Shown here: piece after piece, positions 40,658 to 48,225 of the stretch
Numbering within the stretch: position 1 is the first letter of the stretch
How the letters are laid out: every line of letters starts with the position of its first letter
Source: Lysobacter changpingensis
Lineage (GTDB): Bacteria > Pseudomonadota > Gammaproteobacteria > Xanthomonadales > Xanthomonadaceae
Direction: 5' to 3'
NCBI RefSeq assembly: GCF_017308985.1
Contig: NZ_JADWPE010000003.1
Location: forward strand, 992,001-1,056,000
Length of the DNA: 64,000 nt
Made by a program: the position numbers and the translations under genes
Notes under the pieces: model-generated
What the model was told of the DNA's origin: nothing
The model's database searches: none
What the model saw: only the letters and a program-made list of their open reading frames with translations

Positions 40658-40876
40658 ATGTCCGATGAAGGCGAATCCATGCTTGAGCTCTTCGGGGCGC
40701 TCACCAACTGCCTCTCCCGTGCGATCGCCCAGATGACGCTTCGCCAGCTCGATGCCTACGAGGCAGAGGTACTTGAGATGCTCCGCTCGCGTGACGACGA
40801 GTCGCCCGCGGCGAATGCGTTCCGGTCGGTGATCCGGGACATCGAGAGCCGCCGAGCGCACCTCTTTCTTCAGTAG
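40658..40876 (+). CDS. Small hypothetical protein
   Basis: A 72-residue, mainly alpha-helical protein (LELFGALTNCLSRAIAQMT, LDAYEAEVLEMLRSRDDE). GAAGGG lies 8 bp before the ATG. No family recognised. It lies 25 bp before the DUF3693-type gene, so the two may be co-transcribed. Confidence 0.6.
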   Translation: MSDEGESMLELFGALTNCLSRAIAQMTLRQLDAYEAEVLEMLRSRDDESPAANAFRSVIRDIESRRAHLFLQ

Positions 40877-40901
40877 CTCTCACGCATCGCGAGGGTCCTC
40901 C

Positions 40902-41240
40902 ATGCGAGTCAAGCCCCAAGCGGAAAAGGAGTCCTGCGTAAACGACTTCCTGGACCTGGCCCGTGTCCGGCAGGACATGAGGTCAGATCGGGAGCTCGCG
41001 ATCGCTCTTCAGGTCGGATCGCCCGCCCTATCGAACTGGCGCCGCGGGAATAGCCATCCGAGTCCAATGACCTGCATGAAGCTCGCGCAATTGGCTGAGC
41101 TTCCCCTCGGGCTTGTCCTCGGAACGATTTGCGAAGCGAATGCGCCAAATGAAGAGGAGGCGGCGGTTTGGCGCAAGCTCGCCGAGGAATCCGTCGCTGC
41201 CAAAGGCATGGACGCGGCACGTCACCTATCGAATCGCTAA
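40902..41240 (+). CDS. DUF3693-type HTH phage protein
   Basis: A 112-residue protein. Residues about 14-70 form an XRE-like HTH (RSDRELAIALQVGSPALSNW, PSPMTCMKLAQLAELPLG). This resembles DUF3693 proteins found in filamentous phages and prophages of Xanthomonas and Stenotrophomonas. It is probably a repressor or replication control protein. Its stop overlaps that of the convergent 41237-41554 gene. Confidence 0.75.
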   Translation: MRVKPQAEKESCVNDFLDLARVRQDMRSDRELAIALQVGSPALSNWRRGNSHPSPMTCMKLAQLAELPLGLVLGTICEANAPNEEEAAVWRKLAEESVAAKGMDAARHLSNR

Positions 41241-41554
41241 ATCGGAGTTGATCGGTCACCACGTGAGGGCGCTACTTCTAGCACCCAGCGGCCCCTCACG
41301 TCTTCCCGCCAACGCCCGGACCTGACACTGCGACCTGCCGCGTCTTCAACCTCGACGAAGCGCCCTGCTCGTTCACCTGGCACAGCGGGCGGACCATCCA
41401 GGACGAAGCGGAGCACCGGTTGCTCCGGAACCCACGCCCAGACGAAGGCCTCCCAAAGGCGGCTCTTCTCCAGGTCTGGGAGGCGGTCGTAGCCCCGCGC
41501 ATCCAAGAACGTGGCGAACGCCCTTCGGGCTCTCGGATCGTCTTGCGCTTTCAT
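41237..41554 (-). CDS. Hypothetical protein
   Basis: A 105-residue protein starting MKAQDDPRARRAFATFLD, with a helical N-terminus rich in Arg, Trp and Phe (LWEAFVWAWVPEQPVLRF) and a basic beta-like C-terminus. Not recognised. It converges with the DUF3693 gene, the two overlapping by 4 bp. Confidence 0.55.
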   Translation of the reverse strand: MKAQDDPRARRAFATFLDARGYDRLPDLEKSRLWEAFVWAWVPEQPVLRFVLDGPPAVPGERAGRFVEVEDAAGRSVRSGRWREDVRGRWVLEVAPSRGDRSTPI

Positions 41555-41720
41555 CGGCCAATCCCTGTTTGGCTTGGCCTAACCGTATCGGTCTACTCGC
41601 CTTGAGCCTGTGACCGAGGAGAGACGCACGCGTGAAGGTCCATCGACCTCAGGCGCAGGACGGGCGCAGGTGGTACGTGTGGAAGGTGTGCAGGCGGCGC
41701 ACGTAAAGCTCTAGGCGGGC

Positions 41721-42065
41721 GTGCCCTGTTGTTTGGGTGCGGTAGACCTGCGTCGGCGCTCCACGTATGGCGAGCGCCCCCAGAGTTTGGAACTGGAGTT
41801 CACTCCGCAGAGCGGCGAGCCGCTTTACATCCCCGTGCTCTGGTACGCGTGGACGGATGGCATCGAAGAACTGCTCTCCTGCGCGGCCATTACCGACAAC
41901 CCGGAACCAGAGGTAGCGATGACTGGCCACGATCGGACGATCATCAACATCAAGCCCGAGCATGTAGACGCCTGGCTCAACCCGGACCCGAAGAACCTCG
42001 CCGCAATGGACGAGATCCTTGAGGACAAGCGGCATCCGTTCTATGAGCATCAAGTAGCGGCTTAG
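41721..42065 (+). pseudogene. SRAP (YedK/HMCES-type) C-terminal fragment
   Basis: A 114-codon frame whose residues from about 33 match the C-terminal half of SOS response-associated peptidases: GEPLYIPVLWYAWTDG, TGHDRTIINIKPEHVDAWL and the end DKRHPFYEHQVAA. The N-terminal half, with the catalytic Cys2 that bonds to abasic DNA and the conserved Asn/Glu, is absent upstream. The fragment is therefore probably non-functional. The first 30 residues do not match the family. Confidence 0.7.
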
Positions 42066-42106
42066 GCCCCTCTCTATCAACAACTGTAGTACGCGGAGGA
42101 CGGGGA

Positions 42107-42355
42107 ATGGCCCAGGCATGTGATGGATGCGGGAAGCTCTTTGCTACGTCCGCCCTTCTGCAGTTGCACATGTTCGAAATGCACGGAGCAGCAACTGCTC
42201 CTAAGGCACTTACCCGCATCCGTTCGAGGCCACTGAAGAACGAAGTACCTAGCACTCCTAGCGAAGCTCGGAAATCTGACAAAAAGGCACGTCCGAAAAA
42301 GTCAAAGTCCGTTCGGACCGTACCCGGCGGACGCAGCCTCACCAAGTTCCGGTGA
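42107..42355 (+). CDS. Small C2H2 zinc-finger protein
   Basis: An 82-residue protein with a classical finger at residues about 5-26: CDGC, then 12 residues, HMFEMH (CX2CX12HX4H). The rest is a very basic tail with KKARPKKSKSVR. It is AT-richer than its surroundings. C2H2 fingers of this kind are rare in bacteria and usually phage- or plasmid-borne. It probably binds DNA. Confidence 0.7.
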   Translation: MAQACDGCGKLFATSALLQLHMFEMHGAATAPKALTRIRSRPLKNEVPSTPSEARKSDKKARPKKSKSVRTVPGGRSLTKFR

Positions 42356-42390
42356 CAGATCTTCGCGACGAAGAATGCTGTCACCAATCG

Positions 42391-42600
42391 TCAGTTTTGC
42401 CGATGCTCCTCCGGCACATAACCCAGGTCAATCAGGATGTCCGTGATCTCGATGCTCGCGTCATCAATGCAGTCATCGTTCGCCGCATCCCGGACCGCAT
42501 CGGCCAGGTCGGCGACCCGCGGGAAGATCTGATCCTCTTCCGGGAACCGCGCCTTCAGATCGTCTGCACACAGGCGTAGTTGCTCAGGCGTAGCTCAATC
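42391..42600 (-). other. Open frame of about 65 codons without a good start
   Basis: The minus strand reads ADDLKARFPEEDQIFPRVAD through to VPEEHRQN and a stop at 42391. An in-frame TGA lies at its upstream end with no ATG, GTG or TTG between, so it may be a remnant or use a rare start. The codon use looks protein-like. Confidence 0.35.
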
Positions 42601-42634
42601 TCCGCCCACGAGAATTGAGCGCGTTAGCGATGGA

Positions 42635-43528
42635 TCACTTCGGACCCAGAATCCGTGATGGCACGACGGATCCGAGTCTTGCGAGCTTGCCCGGGTGGCG
42701 TAGAGAGTATATCGCGGTGATCTTCACCCCATCGGTATCAATCCACATTGCGCCCGTGACTACCCCCAGCTCGAGCCAGAACACGGCCGGCAGGCCGTTG
42801 AGCGTGCCGACCTCGTATCGGGTAGCCGGGGGCAAGTGACGCGCGATCTGGAGGTACAGGCGCGCCAAACGATCTGCGCCGCACAAGGGATGCAGCGAGG
42901 CGCGGACAATACCTCCGCCATCGCTGATGTGGATGGCGTCCTCAGCAAACAGTGCTCGCAAAGTTTCGAGTGATGGTCGCGCCATCGCGTCGATGAAGCG
43001 ATTCAGCAGGCGGCTGTGTACCGCGGCGTCGACTTCGAAGCGCGGTCGGCCATCGCGTAGCCGGACTTTGGCGCGGTGGGCGCGTTGCCGGCAAGCATCG
43101 TCGGCAATGCCTAGAATCTTTGCGGCCTCACCATGGCTGTATTCGAAAACGTCATGCAGCAAAAAGGCCGCACGTTCATCGGGGCTCAGCCGCTCCAGTA
43201 GCAGTAGAAAAGTAAGGCTCAGGCTCTCGTCACGTTCGTGGACAAGCTCGGGCTGGTCGGACTCCGGCGCCAAGGGCTCCGGCAACCATGGCCCCACGTA
43301 ATGCTCCCTCTCCGCCTTCGCCCGCCTCAAGCGATCTAGGGATAGGCGGCTTGTCACAGTAATAAGCCATCCTTCGGGGTCTTCAAGCTCCTCCAGGCTA
43401 TGGGCCTGAAGGCGGAGCCATGCATCGTGCAGAACATCCTCGGCATCCCCAAGCGTCCCTAGCATCCGGTACGCGATGCCGAACAGCCGAGCACGATGTC
43501 GCTGAAACACAAGGGTGGACTGGTCCAT
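42635..43528 (-). CDS. ECF41-type RNA polymerase sigma factor (SigJ-like)
   Basis: A 297-residue sigma factor. Region 2 (residues about 8-75, LFGIAYRMLGTLGDAEDVLH) and region 4 (about 110-165) are followed by a SnoaL-like C-terminal domain. All three ECF41 hallmarks are visible: WLPEP in the linker, DGGG (ISDGGGIVRAS) and an NPDKL-like RHPGKL near the end. The C-terminal domain tunes activity in this group. AGGAG precedes the ATG. Its own promoter carries the ECF41 motif at 43552-43578. Probably cargo of the element. Confidence 0.92.
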   Translation of the reverse strand: MDQSTLVFQRHRARLFGIAYRMLGTLGDAEDVLHDAWLRLQAHSLEELEDPEGWLITVTSRLSLDRLRRAKAEREHYVGPWLPEPLAPESDQPELVHERDESLSLTFLLLLERLSPDERAAFLLHDVFEYSHGEAAKILGIADDACRQRAHRAKVRLRDGRPRFEVDAAVHSRLLNRFIDAMARPSLETLRALFAEDAIHISDGGGIVRASLHPLCGADRLARLYLQIARHLPPATRYEVGTLNGLPAVFWLELGVVTGAMWIDTDGVKITAIYSLRHPGKLARLGSVVPSRILGPK

Positions 43529-43551
43529 GTAGTTCTCCTGCTCCTACCCAG

Positions 43552-43578
43552 GACGTAACGGCGCTGCAAAGTGTGACC
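43552..43578 (-). promoter_or_regulatory. ECF41 promoter of the sigma factor gene
   Basis: On the minus strand GGTCACA (43578-43572), 16 bp, CGTC (43555-43552). This matches the ECF41 consensus TGTCACA-N16-CGTC with one change, and indicates autoregulation. Confidence 0.8.
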
Positions 43579-43721
43579 ACCCGCGCCTTGCACGCCTAGC
43601 CCCATCTGAGGCGCGCCACTGGACCCTGGCGGAAAGCACGCTTGGGCACCTCCAACTCACATAGTTCGTTAAGGACAACCGACACCCGACGTCTGCACGC
43701 GCGGCCGCTGAGCTGCCAGGC

Positions 43722-43748
43722 TGTCACGAATTGCGGGGCTTGGACGTC
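43722..43748 (+). promoter_or_regulatory. ECF41 promoter of the CMD gene
   Basis: TGTCACG (43722-43728), 16 bp, CGTC (43745-43748), 61 bp before the carboxymuconolactone decarboxylase ATG. The spacing is identical to the promoter of the divergent sigma gene. Confidence 0.8.
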
Positions 43749-43808
43749 CACAGGATTGATGGGCTGGCAACGGGCCAGCTCAGCAACTTCAACAAGGACT
43801 TCCACACC

Positions 43809-44264
43809 ATGAAACGCGCTAACTGGTTTACGGTTTCCCCCGAGGGTGCCAAGGCAATTGGGGCCCTGCACCACTTCGTCACAACGGGCACGGCCCTGCC
43901 GGCCAAACTTATCCACTTGGTGTTCTTGCGGGTCTCGCAGCTGAACGGGTGTGCCCACTGCATCGACATTCATACACGCGATGTCATCAAGGAAGGGATG
44001 TCGGTGGACACCGTCGTCCTTGTTCCGGTCTGGCACGAAGCCGAGTACCTGTTCTCGGAGCAGGAGCGGGCAGCCTTGGCGTGGGCCGAAGAAGTCACGC
44101 GCGTAAGCGAGACGCACGCCTCAGACGCGGCGTACGCTGCGGCCGCAGCGGCATTCTCCGAGAAGGACTTAGTGGAGCTGACACTGACTATTGCGGCGAT
44201 GAATGCGATCAACCGCTTGGGGATCAGCTTCCGATTGAAGCCTCGCGCGAAGGCAGACGCATAG
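43809..44264 (+). CDS. Carboxymuconolactone decarboxylase/AhpD-family protein
   Basis: A 151-residue protein with the peroxidase-like CXXC-His motif: Cys48, Cys51 and His55 in GCAHCIDIHTRD. ECF41 sigma factors are known to neighbour and control COE genes (carboxymuconolactone decarboxylases, oxidoreductases, epimerases), and this gene sits divergent to one. It probably has peroxide-reducing activity. In-frame starts upstream were rejected because the family begins near this ATG. Confidence 0.88.
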   Translation: MKRANWFTVSPEGAKAIGALHHFVTTGTALPAKLIHLVFLRVSQLNGCAHCIDIHTRDVIKEGMSVDTVVLVPVWHEAEYLFSEQERAALAWAEEVTRVSETHASDAAYAAAAAAFSEKDLVELTLTIAAMNAINRLGISFRLKPRAKADA

Positions 44265-44357
44265 CGCGATCTCTGGGGGAGTCTGGCCGGATCCTTGCAC
44301 TGGTCTCTCCGGTGCTCCGCCCGTGATGTCCGCTATCGGCCCATGAGCGGAGGTCAG

Positions 44358-44372
44358 TCTCACACTGTGAGA
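44358..44372. promoter_or_regulatory. Perfect palindrome upstream of the DHFR-like gene
   Basis: TCTCACA-C-TGTGAGA, 47 bp before the DHFR-like start codon. A regulator binding site is possible; no matching regulator is identified. Confidence 0.5.
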
Positions 44373-44419
44373 CGGGGCCCCCTTAGCGTCCCCACCCCTT
44401 TCTCAAGGAGGACACAACT

Positions 44420-44980
44420 TTGAAGACCCAGTACTACACGTCGTCTAGCCTCGATGGCTTTCTTGCCACTGAAGACGATTCACTGGAATGGTTGTTTCCG
44501 CTCGGCGACATCAGCGAGACCAGCTATCCGTCCTTCATTGAGGGCGTCGGCGCGATCGCGATGGGATCGTCGACCTACGAATGGATCCTGCGCAATGCAG
44601 GCACCGTCTCCGAACAGACCGGAACGGCGTGGCCATACACTCAACCGACCTGGGTCTTCACAAGCCGCAAGTTGCCCACGATGGAAGGTGCCAACGTAAC
44701 GTTCGCCAACGGCGACGTGCGCGCGGCTCACTCTCAAATGCTCGCAGCTGCCAACGGTAAGAATGTGTGGGTCATGGGCGGCGGCGGCCTCGCCGCGCAG
44801 TTCCATGACGCCGGATTGCTGGACGAGATCACGGTGCAAATCGGCTCCGCGACGCTTGGATGCGGGAAACCGCTGTTCCCGCGACGACTCCTCAGCCCCG
44901 GCCTTGCCCTGATCTCGGCAACGCAGGTTGGCACCGGCTTTGCAGAACTGACCTACAACGTTCTGAAGGATCGCCGCTAA
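44420..44980 (+). CDS. Dihydrofolate reductase-family protein (RibD C-terminal type)
   Basis: A 186-residue reductase-fold protein. Motifs are TSSSLDGFLATEDDSLEWL, MGSSTYEWILRN, VMGGGGLAAQFHDAGLLDEI and the C-terminal YNVLKDRR. TTG start with AAGGAGG 8 bp upstream. The family is mostly uncharacterised NADPH-dependent reductases. It is probably co-acquired with the ECF41 module. Confidence 0.88.
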   Translation: MKTQYYTSSSLDGFLATEDDSLEWLFPLGDISETSYPSFIEGVGAIAMGSSTYEWILRNAGTVSEQTGTAWPYTQPTWVFTSRKLPTMEGANVTFANGDVRAAHSQMLAAANGKNVWVMGGGGLAAQFHDAGLLDEITVQIGSATLGCGKPLFPRRLLSPGLALISATQVGTGFAELTYNVLKDRR

Positions 44981-44998
44981 CCTGATTCGCGAATGCTG

Positions 44999-45026
44999 AT
45001 GTCCGCTTCGGGTCGGAAGCGGACAT
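44999..45026. repeat. Perfect 11-bp inverted repeat after the DHFR-like gene
   Basis: ATGTCCGCTTC-GGGTCG-GAAGCGGACAT, 19 bp after the stop codon. This GCGGACAT hairpin resembles a dispersed intergenic repeat of Xanthomonadaceae and may act as a transcript end. Confidence 0.6.
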
Positions 45027-45046
45027 TACCATCTGCGCGGACTCGG

Positions 45047-45220
45047 CTAGTTCTCTTCTCTGGGCTGCTCCAGAACGAGGAACCCATCCTCCTCGCCGTG
45101 GCTGCGCAGACGGTTCCTTCGACCGCACACCGGGCACATGAAGTGCAGGCCGAAGCTATCGACGTTTGCCTCGGCTTCGTCGGCCTCGAACTCGGTTCCG
45201 CAGCGGATGCACTTCCACAT
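45047..45220 (-). CDS. Small zinc-ribbon protein
   Basis: A 57-residue protein starting MWKCIRCGTEFEADEAEAN, with CIRC-type CXXC at residues 4-7 and a second CXXC (MCPVCGRRNR) at about 29-32, forming a zinc ribbon. The end is acidic. It follows the DUF4224 gene by 19 bp on the same strand. Unknown function. Confidence 0.65.
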   Translation of the reverse strand: MWKCIRCGTEFEADEAEANVDSFGLHFMCPVCGRRNRLRSHGEEDGFLVLEQPREEN

Positions 45221-45239
45221 GCCGCGAGCGTACGCCGTG

Positions 45240-45485
45240 CTAAGGCTTACGAGCGGTGGTCCCTGTAGGCGCCCGCTTGATCAGAGCATCCCAGTTTGGC
45301 GTGGCCTTCGGCTTTGCCGGCTTCTGAGCCCCCTTCAATACAGCCACTCGTTCCACGAGCGGCCGGCCCACCGCGTTCGGCCGGAACGGCACGCCCATCA
45401 CCGCAAGCGCGCGGCACTGTGCAGACCAGCGCTTTCGCGCGGTCAGCTCCTCTACCTCATCAGGGGTCAGCCAAGTCTCAGACAT
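45240..45485 (-). CDS. DUF4224-domain phage protein
   Basis: An 81-residue protein. The domain has EVEELTARKRWSAQCRALAV and MGVPFRPNAVGRPLV, typical of DUF4224. This domain usually sits directly upstream of a prophage integrase gene. Here no integrase follows; the next gene is a zinc ribbon. It overlaps the upstream HTH gene by 8 bp. Confidence 0.8.
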   Translation of the reverse strand: MSETWLTPDEVEELTARKRWSAQCRALAVMGVPFRPNAVGRPLVERVAVLKGAQKPAKPKATPNWDALIKRAPTGTTARKP

Positions 45486-45792
45486 CGCCCCCTCTCTTCT
45501 TGCGCGGCTTGTACGGCCTCAAGCGTCCGGCGCGGAGGTTCGGATACGCATCGAGTGTTATCGAGCGAACTCCGACGCTGGAAGCTTGGATCGGGTCCCA
45601 GTGCGGGGAACTGTCGATGGCTCGAAACAGGTCAGAACGAGAATAGAGCTTCCTTCCCATGAAGCGCCGGGGCACGATGCCAAGCTCGCGGTATCCCTCG
45701 CGGAAAGTGGACAGGGCGACGCCGCAATACTCTGCGGCCTCAGCCTCGGTAAACCAATCCTTGCCTTCGAGGTGAAGGCGCTCATTTGCCAT
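45478..45792 (-). CDS. Excisionase-like HTH protein
   Basis: A 104-residue protein with a MerR/excisionase-type HTH: WFTEAEAAEYCGVALSTFRE, followed by RRFMGRKLYSRSDLFRAID. The C-terminus is basic (RPYKPRKKRGGD). It overlaps the upstream paralog gene by 11 bp. It probably acts as recombination directionality factor or local regulator. Confidence 0.75.
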   Translation of the reverse strand: MANERLHLEGKDWFTEAEAAEYCGVALSTFREGYRELGIVPRRFMGRKLYSRSDLFRAIDSSPHWDPIQASSVGVRSITLDAYPNLRAGRLRPYKPRKKRGGDV

Positions 45793-46012
45793 CAGCGCGC
45801 GCCGTCCTGCGCGCATTCTGGCGATTGCTGTTCCGGTACTCCACGACCTCGCCGGCTCTCCAGGTCGCCGGCTTGAAGGTCAGCCGATCCGGGAACCCCG
45901 GCTTGCAGGCTACGGTCGCCAAGAAATGCTCCGGGGTGATTCCCCAGAGCTCGGCGCATTCGGCCGCGGACAAGGCTAGCTCCGTCCATGGAACCTTCTC
46001 GGCCACCGTCAT
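45782..46012 (-). CDS. Small DNA-binding-like protein, copy B
   Basis: A 76-residue paralog of the next gene upstream (46009-46242). Shared features are PWTELALSAAECAELWG, ATVACKPGFPDRL and the end KPATWRAGEVVEYRNSNR. The pattern (helix, ATVA turn, KPAxWxAGEVVEY) is excisionase-like. Start overlaps the upstream stop (ATGA). Confidence 0.65.
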   Translation of the reverse strand: MTVAEKVPWTELALSAAECAELWGITPEHFLATVACKPGFPDRLTFKPATWRAGEVVEYRNSNRQNARRTARADGK

Positions 46013-46242
46013 CGGTCGCGCTTCCTGCGAACATGGAACCGATTCGTGTCACGCCATTCGACTATCTCGCCAGCCTTCCACGCTGCCGGCTTCAAGTTGA
46101 TTCGCTGAGGAAACGTAGGGAGGCAGGCTACCGTTCGGAGAAAGCGGTCCTTCGATAGGCCAAATAGCTGCGCACACTCATCCGCAGCCAAGGCGAGCTC
46201 TGTCCAGGGCAGTTTGTCGAGTGCTGACACGCGCATCTCCAA
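46009..46242 (-). CDS. Small DNA-binding-like protein, copy A
   Basis: A 77-residue paralog of the downstream gene, with PWTELALAADECAQLFG, RTVACLPTFPQRI and KPAAWKAGEIVEWRDTNR. About half of the positions match its neighbour, showing tandem duplication and divergence. It is the first gene of an overlapping minus-strand run down to the DUF4224 gene. Confidence 0.65.
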   Translation of the reverse strand: MEMRVSALDKLPWTELALAADECAQLFGLSKDRFLRTVACLPTFPQRINLKPAAWKAGEIVEWRDTNRFHVRRKRDR

Positions 46243-46331
46243 CAGCTCTGCAAGTCAAACGAAGTCACCCAGCATCTGAGGCCAAAGACTCGGCTTGGAA
46301 TTTACCGAACAAACCCGCAAAGCTGGTTGAC

Positions 46332-46823
46332 TCAATCCGTAACGCCTTGATCCTGCTGCGCGAATTGCCTCAGGTTCGCCAGCGCCCTAGCCCGCCCCTC
46401 CGTGGTTCTAGGCCCAGTGCTGCACCCGCCGTGCCACTTACACCGTCGCTTCCCTGGAAGGCTCTTCCCGCGGCACGGATGACCGGCCCGGGTCTTGGCG
46501 CCGCACACCACCCGTTTCTGATTGGCCCTGCCCTGCGACCCGGACGCCACCGAAGTCATTCGCGCGCACATAGCGTCCAATAACTCCGGCACCCGCCCCG
46601 AACCCATGGGGTTTGATTTCCGTTGATTGTTTATTCCGGTCAGCTCGGCCCACTCGGCAATGATCGCGTCGATGATCCCGCTGTTGGTGTTCAGCGGGTA
46701 GCACCGTCCCCGCTTGTTGCCGATAGCAACCAAGGACTCCGGACAGGGGTAGTAGTCGATCCGCGGATTACTGGCGCGCCTGGCGCGCTGGGACGTGTTG
46801 GCCCCTTCGTGTCGCTCTGCCAT
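46332..46823 (-). CDS. Phage-type HGGxSTGPRT protein
   Basis: A 163-residue protein. The C-terminal third has VVCGAKTRAGHPCRGKSLPG, then RRCKWHGGCSTGPRTTEGRA, a Cys/His motif (CGAxT...CK-HGG) recurring in phage and mobile-element small proteins of unknown role. The N-terminus (DYYPCPESLVAIGNKRGR) is separate. It may bind zinc and nucleic acid. Confidence 0.7.
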   Translation of the reverse strand: MAERHEGANTSQRARRASNPRIDYYPCPESLVAIGNKRGRCYPLNTNSGIIDAIIAEWAELTGINNQRKSNPMGSGRVPELLDAMCARMTSVASGSQGRANQKRVVCGAKTRAGHPCRGKSLPGKRRCKWHGGCSTGPRTTEGRARALANLRQFAQQDQGVTD

Positions 46824-46900
46824 CTCTAATTTGCTCTGTTATAGAACCAAGGCTCTTGCCCGAGCTGCCATGCAGCGCCGGGAGCGCCCGCGCCACCGGA

Positions 46901-46938
46901 CCGGGGCCATCGCACGATTGCAAGCGAAATGGCCCCGG
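46901..46938. terminator. Inverted repeat after the tailspike fragment
   Basis: CCGGGGCCAT and ATGGCCCCGG arms separated by 18 bp, just past the end of the tailspike fragment (minus strand). Confidence 0.55.
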
Positions 46939-46949
46939 CTCCAGCTGAG

Positions 46950-47519
46950 TCAGTACGCCTTGTTCACGAAAACCCGCAGAGTGCCGCTATACGTCCGGCC
47001 AGGAGTAAGACGGAGGACGCCACCCTCGGCGCGATCAAGCGCCAACTGCATCTTTGCTGCGTCGTCCGTAACGCCGTCCCCAAGGCACCCGGACTGCTCG
47101 GGGCTGACGACTCGGCGGTAAGCCGTGAGGATCTCTTCGGCCAGTGCACCGTTGCCGGTCTGAAGGACGCCCACACGGGAGCCGCCGTCCGACGCCTCAA
47201 GGTCGCCGCGCAGCACCGTATCTTCTGACTCGGCGCTGACTCCAGAGCGGGTCCAGATCAGTGCATCATTCGAGTCACGCAGAACGTAGTCGTAGACCTG
47301 CCCGGGCGTGAGGTAAAGGACTGCCTCACCTCGGGCATCGAGGATGACCGGGTTGGCGTTCGGCACGGAACCGGCACGGTTGGTGAACGTTGCCCGCGGC
47401 GTGGTCGTGTTGGCCGCATAGGTGTAGAGCTTGAAACCGGCGGCGGGCTGGCCTGCGTTGTCGAGAAACTGCTGTTTTGCATTGGGGCTAAGGATTGCGG
47501 GCATTTCTGTCTCGTCCAT
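46950..47519 (-). pseudogene. Truncated phage tailspike/pectate-lyase-like protein
   Basis: 189 codons. Residues about 1-100 resemble a P22-like head-binding domain (KQQFLDNAGQPAAGFKLYT, PGQVYDYVLRDSNDALIW). From about 140 a pectate-lyase-3 start appears (GCLGDGVTDDAAKMQLALDR), but the frame ends soon after, so the long beta-helix is missing. The receptor-cleaving part is therefore lost. The shortened protein could still fold. The usual length is 500 residues or more. Confidence 0.75.
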
Positions 47520-47567
47520 GAGGTTGTTGCTGGCTCCACGTCCTGTGGAGTACTTCCGTCCATGAAG

Positions 47568-47597
47568 AAGGGGCCGACCCTTTCGAGTCGGCCCCTT
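47568..47597. terminator. Strong hairpin upstream of the tailspike fragment
   Basis: AAGGGGCCGAC/GTCGGCCCCTT, an 11-bp perfect stem with an 8-base loop. It sits between the tailspike fragment and lost or divergent upstream genes, like a phage late-gene terminator. Confidence 0.65.
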
Positions 47598-47730
47598 CGG
47601 GCTACCTATCTGCTGGCAGCACGCAATCCGCGGCTCATGGACGGAGAAGCCGGGACTACGTTCGCTTTAAGTTTCTAACACCGACGTAGTAGACTCGCGC
47701 GCCAGCACGAATCCTTAAGGCACGAAACCA

Positions 47731-48225
47731 GTGACGACTGATCGTTTGTACTACCACGTCACTCACCGGGCGCACTCGCCTGGCGAAATTAAGCCGCGCG
47801 GGACGTTCGGAAAGTCGCTTATGAAGGAGGACGTTGCCGACGAGCTTGGCGAGCGCCTGCGGGAGGAGGTCAGGTTTGAGCACTACCCTCACTTGCCGAG
47901 TCGATTCAATAGCAGCTTTGTTTTTGAGAACATTGAAGACGCCGTTCTCTTTCGCGACGGATTCCGGCCCGGGGCATCCATCTACCGGGTACGGTTCGTA
48001 GAAGATCCGCCAGCACTACATCGCGTCTGCTACACCGCGTGGCAACCCCATCCGAACCCTCTGTACTTGGCTCATCAGTTCTGGGGAAATCCACCTATCT
48101 ACGACACAAGAACTGAACTATTCGCCGAGGTGGATATTGAGGTTGTGGATGTAGTGGAACTTGGGTCCGAATCAACACGTACTCACCAAAGACATGATCA
48201 ACAAACTGATTCTTCGCCAGTCTGA
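47731..48225 (+). CDS. DUF2441-like protein
   Basis: A 164-residue protein, GTG start. Features YYHVTHRAHSPGEIKPRGTF, PSRFNSSFVFENIEDAVLF and the beta strand IYRVRF recall DUF2441, a fold related to ADP-ribosyltransferase-like domains. This is a tentative match. The downstream gene overlaps it by 32 bp, and both look like accessory genes with lower GC. Confidence 0.55.
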   Translation: MTTDRLYYHVTHRAHSPGEIKPRGTFGKSLMKEDVADELGERLREEVRFEHYPHLPSRFNSSFVFENIEDAVLFRDGFRPGASIYRVRFVEDPPALHRVCYTAWQPHPNPLYLAHQFWGNPPIYDTRTELFAEVDIEVVDVVELGSESTRTHQRHDQQTDSSPV

